From a virus: a stretch of DNA of 41,757 nt. The stretch covers positions 1 through 41,757 of IMG/VR virus record IMGVR_UViG_3300030329_000964; one strand, given 5' to 3'. Below the pieces are notes generated by a model. It was not told the DNA's origin, did no database searches, and saw only the letters and a program-made list of their open reading frames with translations. Position numbers and translations under genes: made by a program. Positions within the stretch are counted from its first letter, which is position 1. The number at the start of each line of letters is the position of its first letter. Positions 21,244-30,361 of this stretch are shown one piece after another.

Positions 21244-24200
21244 ATGGCTACTACAATAAAAAGTCCCAAAACTAGGGTACAGGTAGCAGACCTTAATTTA
21301 GATGCCCCTGCTCAATCCCAAGTCGTTGCTCAGATGACGAACTTTGGTGTCCCAAATATTCAGCCTGATTATCAAATCTCTAAAGAAACCCAAGAATTTG
21401 CGGATATGCTTGGGGCTGTACGATCTGATCTTATCCCTGCCTATAATAAGTTTGCGGCTGATGATGCTGAAGAAAAGGGTAAGGCTTGGCGCGGTGCTTT
21501 CGGCACGATGACGGCTGAAGAATCCAAGAAGTTCTATGAAGCAAAGATACCTGAACATACAGGCGTTTATGCTGTTGCCCTTCAGTCAGCCTACGGTAAC
21601 AAGATGGGCCTTGAAAGGCGTACTGCTCTAGCTCAAGAAGTGCTTAAAGACCCAAACTTTCTTATCAACTTTAACAGACTAAAAGACCAAAACGGAAATC
21701 TTCTTCTTGATGAGAACGGTGTTCCTACAGGTGAAAAACGATTAGGGGCAGACGGTAATCCTATTACCCTTCAAGATTATCTAAATGAACTACGGGCAAA
21801 AGACTTAGGTACTGATCCACCAGCTAACGTGATGAGTGCTTATGACCGCACAATGGAAAGCTTTAGGCATGAGCTACGTGCCGACCAGACAGAGCTTGAG
21901 GCCGCACATAAGAAACTAAGGGTAGAAAACACGTTTATGGAATCTGCCGTCGCTATTTTGAGTAACCCTGACAAGAAAACTCTAGCGGCTAAAATGGAGG
22001 GTTTCTACAACCTTAAAAAAGGTTTCGGCCCTGACTCACTCTTACAGGTTAGTAACACACGTTTTAACGATCTTACTATGGCTGTTGCTGAACGATTTGC
22101 CCAAGAGGGTAATGTTGAGGTTGTTGATGCTTTAATAGGACAGCGGCCTGACGGTGGCTCCCTGTTGCTGACCCCTGCTTATAAAGGAAAAGCTGGACAG
22201 CTACTTAAACAGGCACATACAGCGAGAGATAAGAAGTTAAGTGAAGCTGGTGAAAAACTTTATGCTAAATATGCGCCTTTAGCTCAATCTGGAACACTCA
22301 AAGGTGTGGATGGTAGAGACTTTGGAGATCACCTATTTAAAAACAAGGACGGTAAGACAGACTTTGAACGGTTAAGAGATCAAGGTTTAACAACCACCCA
22401 AATCATTGCTTTGCAAAGTGCGAACCAAAGAAAGATAGATGAATATAATAAGAAATTAGCAACTCAATCTAAAGCTACTATTATGTCGGCGGCACAGGAA
22501 AGAAGTTTATTTAAAGTAGACTCTAACGGGGAATTACAAACTGTTGAAGAACTCTTAGCGGATAAATCGAATCCATTATATTCTTTAATAAAATCTGATC
22601 CAGAAAACTTTAATCCCGCCTTTTTGACTACTCAAAGAAACGCACAGCTTGCCGCCAAAAACCGATTTGAGCGTATGCAAGATGAAAGGGCATATGAAAA
22701 AGCTCAACCTGTTATGTTAGAAATAGACGACCTCGCCCGTAAAGGTGAACTCCCTGAGAATTGGACTACTAATCCTAAATATACGGAGGCTATGGCGGCT
22801 CAAAATGGAGGTAAGGGTGTAACTGCAAAATGGATAGGCGATTACAACGACCGTAATACACGGGCGAAGCTGGACATTGAACGGCAAGCAATATCGTCAC
22901 AATTAGGTGATAAGTGGGATGATGTTAGTAAGATGCGGTATGTCAGAGGTCGCACAATAAACCAGATTTACAAGGATGAAAAAGAGTTTTGGGATGCTTG
23001 GGCGAAAAATGACAGCCCCGAAAGGGATGCTAAAGTAGTCGCTATTGAAAAGATTCGCTCTATGAAAGACAAAGAGGACGGAAATCGCAAAGCAAACCTA
23101 GCTAAACTTAAAAGAGAGCGTATAGCTAAAAACGCTAGTGAAGCTAAGATTAATATTCGTGAATTAGCTAGTGAGTACATCCTTAACCACGGTAATAAAT
23201 TTGGCTCTTACATTCCCCATGATCCTACTAAGGGGAAGGTTCATCGTGAACTAAATGACATTGTAATTACTATAGGCACTGGTGACGAAGCCAGAACAGC
23301 AAGACTGTCGATACAGGACTTTCTGCAATATGGTGTAGATGAAGGTGTAAAACGTATTATCAGTCAAGGTGGCCCAAATGTTATGGCTGATGCGCTTGAA
23401 TTTCAGGTAACGCGAGACACATTAGCAAACCCGTGGAAAGACATGATGGAAAATGGGTCAGCTACAGATGTTCTTACGTTAGGTGATTATTCTGACCAAG
23501 AGTTTCCTAACAGCCCCTTTAACAGAGGGTATCAAATCTATTCCACATTAAAGTCTACCAATCCAGCCATGCTGACCGAGATTAAGGACGCTCGTATGAT
23601 CTACGATATGTACGATACGTTCCTGTTAGTCGCTAACGGTGATCGTCTTACAGCGGCGAAACATCTTACGAACAGGCTTAAACAAGCACAGATTGATTTA
23701 CCAAAGATTTCGACACGTCCAGACATTATAACCCAAATGAACGACCAATTAGATGGTTTTTTTGGGGCTGATCCAACGAATCTACGTTCCCAAGCTGAAC
23801 CTATAATTGAACGAATGGTACAAGGCTATCTGGCTACTGGTGCAGATGCTAAACAAGCCATCAAAAATTCTATGACCAGATACCAGTCAATGTATAAACA
23901 AGTACACAAAAAATATGTAAGAACAGACGATCTCCCTCATATCGAAGATCCATTTACAGCTACGAGCGTTGATAGCGGTGGGACATTTATGAAAGCTAAT
24001 GAACAACACCTAGATCGTGCGCGGAAATACATAGCGGCAAAAGTCATGGAAGATAAAGTAGCTTTAGCCACTCTTGGAGGTGGTGACGATCTTGATGAAG
24101 ATAACTTCAGTTTAGTACGGGCAGGGAATATGTTCTTTGTTACGTATAACGACAACCTTATTCCCCATGACTTCACTGACGATAGAGGGGCCACAACCAT

Positions 24201-24324
24201 TGATGAAGATGGTGCAGAAATTCCTCGTACTCTAAGTATAAATAATGGGTGGTTTAATATTAATGAAATAGGGGAAATTCTAAAATATTACCAAAACCAT
24301 TTGATTAGAAAGGCGCAACCCTAA
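21244..24324 (+). CDS. internal virion protein C, T7 gp15-like
   Basis: 1026 residues, larger than T7 gp15 (747). It is mainly helical and charged, with no membrane segment and no enzymatic motif that I can see. Gene order (after gp14-like, before gp16-like) and length support assignment as the ejection protein that, in T7, forms the periplasmic tube for DNA transfer. AAGGA precedes the ATG, and the stop TAA overlaps the next ATG. A palindrome lies at 24053-24067. Confidence 0.82.
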   Translation: MATTIKSPKTRVQVADLNLDAPAQSQVVAQMTNFGVPNIQPDYQISKETQEFADMLGAVRSDLIPAYNKFAADDAEEKGKAWRGAFGTMTAEESKKFYEAKIPEHTGVYAVALQSAYGNKMGLERRTALAQEVLKDPNFLINFNRLKDQNGNLLLDENGVPTGEKRLGADGNPITLQDYLNELRAKDLGTDPPANVMSAYDRTMESFRHELRADQTELEAAHKKLRVENTFMESAVAILSNPDKKTLAAKMEGFYNLKKGFGPDSLLQVSNTRFNDLTMAVAERFAQEGNVEVVDALIGQRPDGGSLLLTPAYKGKAGQLLKQAHTARDKKLSEAGEKLYAKYAPLAQSGTLKGVDGRDFGDHLFKNKDGKTDFERLRDQGLTTTQIIALQSANQRKIDEYNKKLATQSKATIMSAAQERSLFKVDSNGELQTVEELLADKSNPLYSLIKSDPENFNPAFLTTQRNAQLAAKNRFERMQDERAYEKAQPVMLEIDDLARKGELPENWTTNPKYTEAMAAQNGGKGVTAKWIGDYNDRNTRAKLDIERQAISSQLGDKWDDVSKMRYVRGRTINQIYKDEKEFWDAWAKNDSPERDAKVVAIEKIRSMKDKEDGNRKANLAKLKRERIAKNASEAKINIRELASEYILNHGNKFGSYIPHDPTKGKVHRELNDIVITIGTGDEARTARLSIQDFLQYGVDEGVKRIISQGGPNVMADALEFQVTRDTLANPWKDMMENGSATDVLTLGDYSDQEFPNSPFNRGYQIYSTLKSTNPAMLTEIKDARMIYDMYDTFLLVANGDRLTAAKHLTNRLKQAQIDLPKISTRPDIITQMNDQLDGFFGADPTNLRSQAEPIIERMVQGYLATGADAKQAIKNSMTRYQSMYKQVHKKYVRTDDLPHIEDPFTATSVDSGGTFMKANEQHLDRARKYIAAKVMEDKVALATLGGGDDLDEDNFSLVRAGNMFFVTYNDNLIPHDFTDDRGATTIDEDGAEIPRTLSINNGWFNINEIGEILKYYQNHLIRKAQP
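24053..24067. repeat. dispersed palindrome, ATAAAGTAGCTTTAG
   Basis: Inside the gp15-like gene, read as Asp-Lys-Val-Ala-Leu-Ala. Confidence 0.85.
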
Positions 24325-27300
24325 TGGCAGATCGTTACACGTTATCTGATGTTGTTGAACAGCCCCTTTCTCCCCCTGAACCCCGTCTTGAACAAGATAT
24401 GCTTAACCGACAAGCACAAGAAACAATGGGGGATCAAGACACAACTTGGGATGTATTCACGGCTTCAGTCGAAGCTGATTCCATAACCAGCGACTTAATG
24501 AACCTCATGCGTTCTGATCCTGTCGAGCTTCAAGCGGCGGCTTCACATACTGATCCAGACTTTAGTTTAGACACGATGGATGAGGTACAGAAAGCTACTT
24601 TATTCGATGGTTTACCAGAACATATGTTCGACGTTTATGAAGATGCTGTGTCGTATGAACACGCTCTTGCCATGAAGAAGTATAATGTTGATGTACGTCT
24701 TAAAGCTGAACAAGTTCTTAACCGTCAAGGTATAGGAACACAGTTAGGTATACGTGGTCTTGTCAGTGTTCTTGATCCTGTAGCTCTTGGTGCAACTATA
24801 GCTTCTGAAGGTGCTTTAGCTCCTTTAATATGGGGAGCCAAGATTTCGCGTATGGGTAGCATCCTACGTGGTGGTGCAGTAGCTATGAGTACTAATGCGG
24901 CTTTGGAATCAGCTTTATATTTTAATGATCCCATGCGTAAACCTGAAGATATTCTCTATGCAGGGGCTTTAGGATTTACTCTTGGTGCGCCTCTGGCTGG
25001 CATCGTTCAACCTGCAATGGTACGTAGTTCTGTTCGTAAGTTTGCTGATGAAGCACAGCGGCGAGGGAACGGCGAGGCTCCTACCCATGCGCCTCAACTT
25101 GACGAGGACGGGCTTGATTACATAGCTCCACCTGATGCGGATACGCATAATGATGTACCTAACCTCGACATGGAAGATGCACCACCAACGATTACTGAAC
25201 CAGAAGTAAAAGCGGAGCCTTCTCCAGTAGTCGCTACGCCTGAAGGAGCAACGATTGCTGAACCAGAAGTACCCTTAACATGGAAAGGTTCAAAAGGAAC
25301 ACACCAAGCAGACGGGTATACTATACAAAAGAAAGATGGTGAGTGGGAGATACACACAGGAACCGCTGATGAAGTATCGGATTCTAATCTCATAGAAACG
25401 GTAAGCTCTCTTAAAGGGGCTAAAGCCCGTGTTGAAGTTTTACGACAACGTAAAGCGGAGCCTTCCCCTGAAGTAGAACCAGTAGTCGCTACACCTAAAG
25501 GGGATGCGCCAGAGGTTGATATTAACCAAGCTGATCTTGAAGCTGAAGCTGTAGTAACAGGTGAAGCTGTCAAGGAAACTAAAGCTACTTTAAAGGCCCA
25601 TAACAAAGAACTTGGTAAGGCTAAACGGGCTTTGACTAACGCTAAAAAGAAAGGGAAAACTGATAATGCTGAACTTGAGGCAAAAATAAAAGAACTGGAA
25701 GCAAAAAAGGCCACGCTTCAAGAAGCTTCTCAAGCGGCAACGCAAGCGGATAAAGATGTTAAAGCAAAACTTTCAGGGTTCGACGTAAAAGACCCTAACA
25801 AAGCATCCACGGAACGCTACAATATAGCAAAGAAAGCAGTCGGTGGGGCTAAAGCATGGGCATCTAAAATACGGGTGTCGATGGGTTCAACGCTCATGTC
25901 CTCAGACCACGCTATAATCAACCATGTTGGACGAAAGCTTGTTCCTGATGGTGTAGGCAGAGATACGTTAGGACAAGGACAATCATCCACAGCGCAAGAG
26001 ATTGGCGCACGTTTTTATCAAACCCTTTTAACAAAATATGCGTCAGCTTCCGATGCTGGATTTAGAGCTTGGCGTAAAGCAACTGGTAGAAGTCGGTTTG
26101 GATTTAAGGCCCGTCAAGAATACGAAGAAGCTGTAACGAAGGCTATTCGGGCTGGTGGTTCTGATGACCCACATATAGCGAAAGCGGCCCAAGCCTTACA
26201 AGGGATGTATAGAGAGTTTGCTGAACTTCTCCGCGACAGTGGTGTAAAGGGGTTTGAAGAACTTATGCCGAGTTCCAACTATGTTCCCCGTTTATTCAAC
26301 TTTAATGAAGTAGGTGCAATTCACGACACAATAGGAACAGGCAACCTTGAGTTACTTATTGCTCAAGCAATCAAGAACGCAACTAAAGGTTTAGATGAAG
26401 ATGACGTTGCTAAAGTCGCTAAGAAATACGTTGAGACATTACGTAGAGTTCGCACTGGTGAATCCACACTTAACCATGTCCAGCTTACGGAGCTTCAGTT
26501 TGAGACTTTAAAAGAAATGGTTGAAGGTGAAATATCTGATGAAGCTTTGAACGCTATTCTTTCAGGTATCAAGACAGGTACAGGAGAAGGTGTTGTATCC
26601 AGAGCGAAGAAACGCCTTGTCTTGGACGAAACAGCTACAATTAAAGTCAACGGTGTCGATTATAGCTTTCAAGACCTGTTAATGAATAACGCCTTTGACA
26701 TAGCAAATATGTATGCTCACCAAATGTCAGGGCAGATTGGCCTAGCCCGTATAGGAATTAAGAGTCGGGCTGATTGGGCTAGAATTATGTCCGACATAGA
26801 TAACACAAAGCATCTTTCTGGTTTAAGCGAGGCTGATATAGCTAATCAAAAAGAAATGCTAGACATTATCTACCGTTCAATCACGGGTGCGCCGTTACAC
26901 AAAAAAGGCATGACTTCTGAAATGCTTCAGTTAATTCGTGACTATAACTATGCCCGTGTGATGAACCAGACAGGGTGGGCGCAGTTACCCGAAATATTCA
27001 ACGCTATGGGTGAACACGGCATCATCACCTTTATGAAAGCCATCCCTACCTTTGGTCGAATCATACGAAACGCTAAGACAGGAACTTTCAACGATGAATT
27101 TATGGCTGAACTAGACAGTATATGGGCCTTTGGTAATGACCCAATTATACGCAGAGCTTCCAGCCGTCATAGTGAACCATCTGAAGGTGTCGCTGTAGAT
27201 AACAGGGGTGTCCGAATACCCTTCACTCAGAAACGTGTCGGCAACATGGAGGGTATACACCGTACTCTTAAAGCGGCTGGTAAAGTTACTTCAACGCTTT

Positions 27301-28211
27301 CAGGTATGGCTCCAATTACAACAAGCTTTGAGCGTATGACCGCTATAATGATTGTTAAGAACTTTGCAGACATGGCGAAAGGTTCTTCCAAGTACACAAT
27401 GGAAAGACTTGCCGCTATGGGAATCAACGACAAAAAGAGCTTGGAAGCAATTCTCACCCAATTAAGAACCCATTCTGGTACGGTTGAAGGCCCGTTGAGT
27501 GGTCGGACAATTAATGCTCTTAACATTGATAAGTGGGATGATATTGAAGCTAGAGAAGCATTTATAACGGCTGTCCAGAGAGCTACGCACAGATCAATCC
27601 AGCGTAATAATGTTGGAGACATGGCTAAGTGGATGACAACTGATTTAGGACAAACCGCAATGCAGTTTCGTTCCTTTGTCTTTGGGGCTTATGAGAAGCA
27701 GACCTTACGTGGCTTTAATCAACATGATTCCGCTATGGCACTTCAATTCATTATGACAACGATGGTTGCGGCTATGGCGTACACTGGTCAGACCTATGTG
27801 AAGTCGATAGGACGTAAGGATCAGAAAGAATACCTAGATCGAATGTTGTCACCTTTGGCAATAGCGAAAAGTGGCTTTCTACGTTCAGGCTGGGCTTCAT
27901 TACTCCCTGCGGCGTGGGATGCAGGGGCAGACTTTATTGTAGACCCACCCCATGCTTGGATGTTTGGGTATGCTCGTTCTTCAGGACAGGCTTCATCACT
28001 TGTCGAGGGTATTCCTACTGTCGGTATGTTTACTGCCGCTAACAAATCTGCACACGCACTTGTTGAGTCAGGACTTACCTCAAGAGAATTAACGCAAAAA
28101 GACATAAGAACATTAGGTAGTTTGATGATATTTCAGAACCTTCATCCTGTTCAGTGGGCCATAAATGCGGCGGCTTCTCAATTCCCTGAGAGACAAAGCA
28201 CACTAAAGTAA
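24324..28211 (+). CDS. internal virion protein D, T7 gp16-like
   Basis: 1295 residues, near T7 gp16 (1318). T7 gp16 opens with a lytic transglycosylase domain; here the first 150 residues show no such Glu-Ser-type motif, so the wall-degrading part seems to be missing or replaced. Residues 250-430 are acidic and Pro-rich with two repeated EAEPSP(V/E)-type segments; residues 410-500 look like a long coiled coil. A region near 560-690 (including SSNYVPRLFN) resembles domains of large phage ejection and polyvalent proteins. In T7 it builds the inner-membrane part of the ejection channel. Three palindromes lie inside, and a fourth overlaps the stop. Confidence 0.85.
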   Translation: MADRYTLSDVVEQPLSPPEPRLEQDMLNRQAQETMGDQDTTWDVFTASVEADSITSDLMNLMRSDPVELQAAASHTDPDFSLDTMDEVQKATLFDGLPEHMFDVYEDAVSYEHALAMKKYNVDVRLKAEQVLNRQGIGTQLGIRGLVSVLDPVALGATIASEGALAPLIWGAKISRMGSILRGGAVAMSTNAALESALYFNDPMRKPEDILYAGALGFTLGAPLAGIVQPAMVRSSVRKFADEAQRRGNGEAPTHAPQLDEDGLDYIAPPDADTHNDVPNLDMEDAPPTITEPEVKAEPSPVVATPEGATIAEPEVPLTWKGSKGTHQADGYTIQKKDGEWEIHTGTADEVSDSNLIETVSSLKGAKARVEVLRQRKAEPSPEVEPVVATPKGDAPEVDINQADLEAEAVVTGEAVKETKATLKAHNKELGKAKRALTNAKKKGKTDNAELEAKIKELEAKKATLQEASQAATQADKDVKAKLSGFDVKDPNKASTERYNIAKKAVGGAKAWASKIRVSMGSTLMSSDHAIINHVGRKLVPDGVGRDTLGQGQSSTAQEIGARFYQTLLTKYASASDAGFRAWRKATGRSRFGFKARQEYEEAVTKAIRAGGSDDPHIAKAAQALQGMYREFAELLRDSGVKGFEELMPSSNYVPRLFNFNEVGAIHDTIGTGNLELLIAQAIKNATKGLDEDDVAKVAKKYVETLRRVRTGESTLNHVQLTELQFETLKEMVEGEISDEALNAILSGIKTGTGEGVVSRAKKRLVLDETATIKVNGVDYSFQDLLMNNAFDIANMYAHQMSGQIGLARIGIKSRADWARIMSDIDNTKHLSGLSEADIANQKEMLDIIYRSITGAPLHKKGMTSEMLQLIRDYNYARVMNQTGWAQLPEIFNAMGEHGIITFMKAIPTFGRIIRNAKTGTFNDEFMAELDSIWAFGNDPIIRRASSRHSEPSEGVAVDNRGVRIPFTQKRVGNMEGIHRTLKAAGKVTSTLSGMAPITTSFERMTAIMIVKNFADMAKGSSKYTMERLAAMGINDKKSLEAILTQLRTHSGTVEGPLSGRTINALNIDKWDDIEAREAFITAVQRATHRSIQRNNVGDMAKWMTTDLGQTAMQFRSFVFGAYEKQTLRGFNQHDSAMALQFIMTTMVAAMAYTGQTYVKSIGRKDQKEYLDRMLSPLAIAKSGFLRSGWASLLPAAWDAGADFIVDPPHAWMFGYARSSGQASSLVEGIPTVGMFTAANKSAHALVESGLTSRELTQKDIRTLGSLMIFQNLHPVQWAINAAASQFPERQSTLK
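24589..24603. repeat. dispersed palindrome, AGAAAGCTACTTTAT
   Basis: Inside the gp16-like gene, one mismatch in the left arm, read as Gln-Lys-Ala-Thr-Leu-Phe. Confidence 0.65.
25579..25593. repeat. dispersed palindrome, CTAAAGCTACTTTAA
   Basis: Inside the gp16-like gene, read as Thr-Lys-Ala-Thr-Leu-Lys. Confidence 0.85.
27280..27294. repeat. dispersed palindrome, GTAAAGTTACTTCAA
   Basis: Inside the gp16-like gene, one mismatch in the right arm, so Leu becomes Ser (Gly-Lys-Val-Thr-Ser). Confidence 0.6.
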
Positions 28212-28217
28212 CTTTAG
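28203..28217. repeat. dispersed palindrome, perfect CTAAAGTAACTTTAG
   Basis: Overlaps the stop codon of the gp16-like gene and precedes the fibre gene; flanking A and T extend it to 17 bases. Confidence 0.95.
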
Positions 28218-28236
28218 TTCCGTAACGGAGATTTCA

Positions 28237-28911
28237 ATGCCAAATTCGTATGTGACGTACACCGGAAACGGTAGTACGGACACTTTTGCTGTGCCTTTTA
28301 GCTTCATAGATAGAACTCATGTTGCGGCTACGGTAGACGGCTCAAGTGCAACCTTTTCGTGGCTTAGTGATTCACAAGTCCAAATGACCTCTGCCCCTGC
28401 TGGATCAACAACTTTGAAGATTGCTAGGGATACACCGAATACACCTATTGTTGATTTCACTGATGGCTCAACTCTTGTTGCGGCTGATCTTGATACAGCG
28501 TCTATCCAAAGTATTTACATAGCGGAAGAAGCAGAGGACAGAGCCAACGACACAATCACATTGGCGGCTGATGATAAATGGGATGCTACAAGCAAGATTA
28601 TTAAAAATGTTACTGATCCAACATCTGCACAAGACGCGAGTACGAAGGCTTACACGGATGCTCAAGTCGCTGGTGTAGCCACAAGTGCATCTGCGGCGGC
28701 GGCAAGCGCAACAGCGGCGGCGGCTAGTGCCACAACTGCATCTGGTCACGTAACAACTGCATCTGGTCACGCTACGACAGCTTCAGGTCACGCCACAACT
28801 GCTACAACCCAAGCGGCGGCGGCGGCATCAAGCGCAACGGCGGCGGCGGCTAGTGCGGCATCAATAACACCGGGAGCCTCAGTCGGGCTTGTTCTGGCAT
28901 TAGGAGGTTAA
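28237..28911 (+). CDS. tail fibre adaptor, T7 gp17 N-terminal type
   Basis: 224 residues with CGGAG before the ATG. Residues 1-140 match the N-terminal, virion-anchoring domain of T7 fibres (SYVTYTGNGSTDTFAVPFSFI, then VDFTDGSTLVAADLDTASIQSIYIAEEAED). After KAYTDAQVAG comes an Ala/Ser/Thr-rich rod containing three TASGHAT-type units encoded by 21-base repeats. T7 gp17 has 553 residues; here the receptor-binding part is absent, so the protein probably serves as an adaptor for the separate fibre-like proteins that follow. Confidence 0.88.
   Translation: MPNSYVTYTGNGSTDTFAVPFSFIDRTHVAATVDGSSATFSWLSDSQVQMTSAPAGSTTLKIARDTPNTPIVDFTDGSTLVAADLDTASIQSIYIAEEAEDRANDTITLAADDKWDATSKIIKNVTDPTSAQDASTKAYTDAQVAGVATSASAAAASATAAAASATTASGHVTTASGHATTASGHATTATTQAAAAASSATAAAASAASITPGASVGLVLALGG
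28732..28794 (+). repeat. three 21-base tandem repeats in the fibre rod
   Basis: Units start at 28732, 28753 and 28774 and encode Thr-Thr/Thr-Ala-Ser-Gly-His-(Val/Ala) repeats; the first two are nearly identical. Similar GCGGCGGCGGC-rich runs flank them on both sides. Unit number may vary between strains. Confidence 0.8.
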
Positions 28912-28912
28912 G

Positions 28913-29236
28913 ATGGCAGAAACATTTCAAAGAGTAATTCAAGATACGACGAGTAGTTACGCTACAATTTACACTTGTCCAGCGGCGACTACAGCTATCG
29001 TTATCGGGATGCAAGCGGCTAATGTCCATGCGTCTGACCCTAAAACATTTGCTGTTCAAACTTTAACTAGTGGAGGTGGGAGTGCCGCAATCATCGCAAA
29101 CGATATCTCCATTCCTAGCCATGACACTCTCGCGCCTATTCAGGGAAAATTGGTCTTGGAAGCTGGTGATTATATGCAGATCAAAGGAGCAGATACGAAC
29201 ATCGAAGTAACTTTATCGGTTCTGGAGATAACGTAA
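28913..29236 (+). CDS. small virion-associated beta protein in the fibre cluster
   Basis: 107 residues with AGGAGG before the ATG. It is rich in Thr, Ala and Ile with alternating hydrophobic residues, consistent with a compact beta fold, and includes ATTAIVIGMQAANVH and GKLVLEAGDYMQIKG. It lies between the fibre adaptor and the receptor-binding candidates and shares a base with the next start. A tail-tip or fibre-linking role is inferred from place; I do not recognise a named family. Confidence 0.7.
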   Translation: MAETFQRVIQDTTSSYATIYTCPAATTAIVIGMQAANVHASDPKTFAVQTLTSGGGSAAIIANDISIPSHDTLAPIQGKLVLEAGDYMQIKGADTNIEVTLSVLEIT

Positions 29237-30303
29237 TGGGCTTTCTCGTAGGGACACAGCAAATAATCAATGATGATGCTGTCACAACGGCGAAAATTGC
29301 TAACTCAGCAGTGACGGCAGAAAAAATTGCTAACTCAGCAGTGACGGCAGAAAAAACGTCAGGCTTGCCAGTGGATAAAGACATCCGCGCAATGGCTTTG
29401 GAAGTTGCAGACCTTAGAGGCATTGCGTTGAATTTTCCTAATGGGCAAGCTGATGCTTTCGACGGCGACACTCTAGCTACAAAAACAAACGCAACCTATG
29501 ATGCTAGTTCCGACTATTACCATAATGCCAGTACGGGTTATGACAGTACCTTCATTACCAGCGGCATGACGATGACGGGCGAAACTGGCGGCGGTAACGA
29601 CGTAGGCAACCTCGCAAATCTTGCCGACAATAATACAAGCACCCAAGCAAATGTCCCTGTCCCTCTGCCAGCCGGGTCACGCTGGATAAAGATAGACCTT
29701 GGGAGCGGCGTTACAAAGACAGCAACTAAAATGTCTATTCATTGGCAGGACCATAGCGATATCCAGAATTATCTGCTTGGCATCAAAGTCGAAGGCTCAA
29801 ATAACGATACCGACTACACATCTCTAATAGATGAAACTAGCGGTAGCTCGCAGAACACTGTCGCAGATTACACTTGGTCGAACGCTACCGCATATCGCTA
29901 TTATAAGATCACGGTGAAAAGTAAGAACACCGCATCTGGTGCGGCTGGATTACACATCTTTGAACTTGATATGTTTGAGTCATCGACACCTCAAAATATG
30001 ACCTTGATTAACTCTGGCTTGACCGCATCGTCTGCACCATCGACGGGTTACATTACAGTCCAAGCTGATCCTGTGGACTCCGTTACTGTAAACACTGATC
30101 TGACCGCCGAAATTTCAAGGGATGGTGGTACGACTTGGACAACTGTTACGCTGACCGCTGGCTCTGAAAATAGCAACTTTATCAACTACGAAGGAAGCGC
30201 GGATATCTCAGGACAACCTAGTGGAACTTCTATGAAGTACAGGGTCAAAACACTCAACACAAAAGAAATCCGCGTGTCAGGCGTGGTATTAAGGTGGGCA
30301 TAA
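29236..30303 (+). CDS. fibre-like protein with F5/8 type C (discoidin)-like domain
   Basis: 355 residues. After a short start comes a duplicated KIANSAVTAEK segment. Residues 95-250 resemble a discoidin-type carbohydrate-binding domain (NLADNNTSTQANVPVPLPAG, WIKIDLGSG, YYKITVKSKNT, IFELDMFES). The remainder is beta-rich. This suggests binding of surface sugars and so host recognition. ATG overlaps the previous TAA and follows GGAG. The early part shares the TAKIANS-VTA-K pattern with the 30362 protein, so these fibres probably attach in the same way. Confidence 0.75.
   Translation: MGFLVGTQQIINDDAVTTAKIANSAVTAEKIANSAVTAEKTSGLPVDKDIRAMALEVADLRGIALNFPNGQADAFDGDTLATKTNATYDASSDYYHNASTGYDSTFITSGMTMTGETGGGNDVGNLANLADNNTSTQANVPVPLPAGSRWIKIDLGSGVTKTATKMSIHWQDHSDIQNYLLGIKVEGSNNDTDYTSLIDETSGSSQNTVADYTWSNATAYRYYKITVKSKNTASGAAGLHIFELDMFESSTPQNMTLINSGLTASSAPSTGYITVQADPVDSVTVNTDLTAEISRDGGTTWTTVTLTAGSENSNFINYEGSADISGQPSGTSMKYRVKTLNTKEIRVSGVVLRWA
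29293..29352 (+). repeat. two exact 30-base tandem repeats
   Basis: 29293-29322 and 29323-29352 are identical and encode Lys-Ile-Ala-Asn-Ser-Ala-Val-Thr-Ala-Glu twice. Complete identity implies a recent duplication. Confidence 0.9.
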
Positions 30304-30304
30304 A

Positions 30305-30337
30305 ATGACAGCAACTAAAGCTACTTTAGGCGTATAG
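30305..30337 (+). pseudogene. ten-codon ORF in the fibre cluster, possible gene remnant
   Basis: ATG at 30305 through TAG at 30335-30337 encodes MTATKATLGV. It contains a perfect palindrome in the Lys-Ala-Thr-Leu frame that is otherwise used only inside real genes, hinting that it is the start of a lost gene. It has no good ribosome binding site. Confidence 0.3.
30315..30329. repeat. dispersed palindrome, perfect CTAAAGCTACTTTAG
   Basis: Between two fibre-like genes. Unlike the other intergenic perfect copies it has the CTA centre used in coding copies. Confidence 0.9.
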
Positions 30338-30361
30338 GTTACAGCATATGAGGATTACACA

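Noticed and set aside
25118-25714. Long minus-strand ORF of 198 residues
   Set aside because: It mirrors the gp16-like coding frame, is Ser/Ala-rich as expected for antisense of Glu/Ala codons, and has no start signal. All convincing genes are on the + strand.
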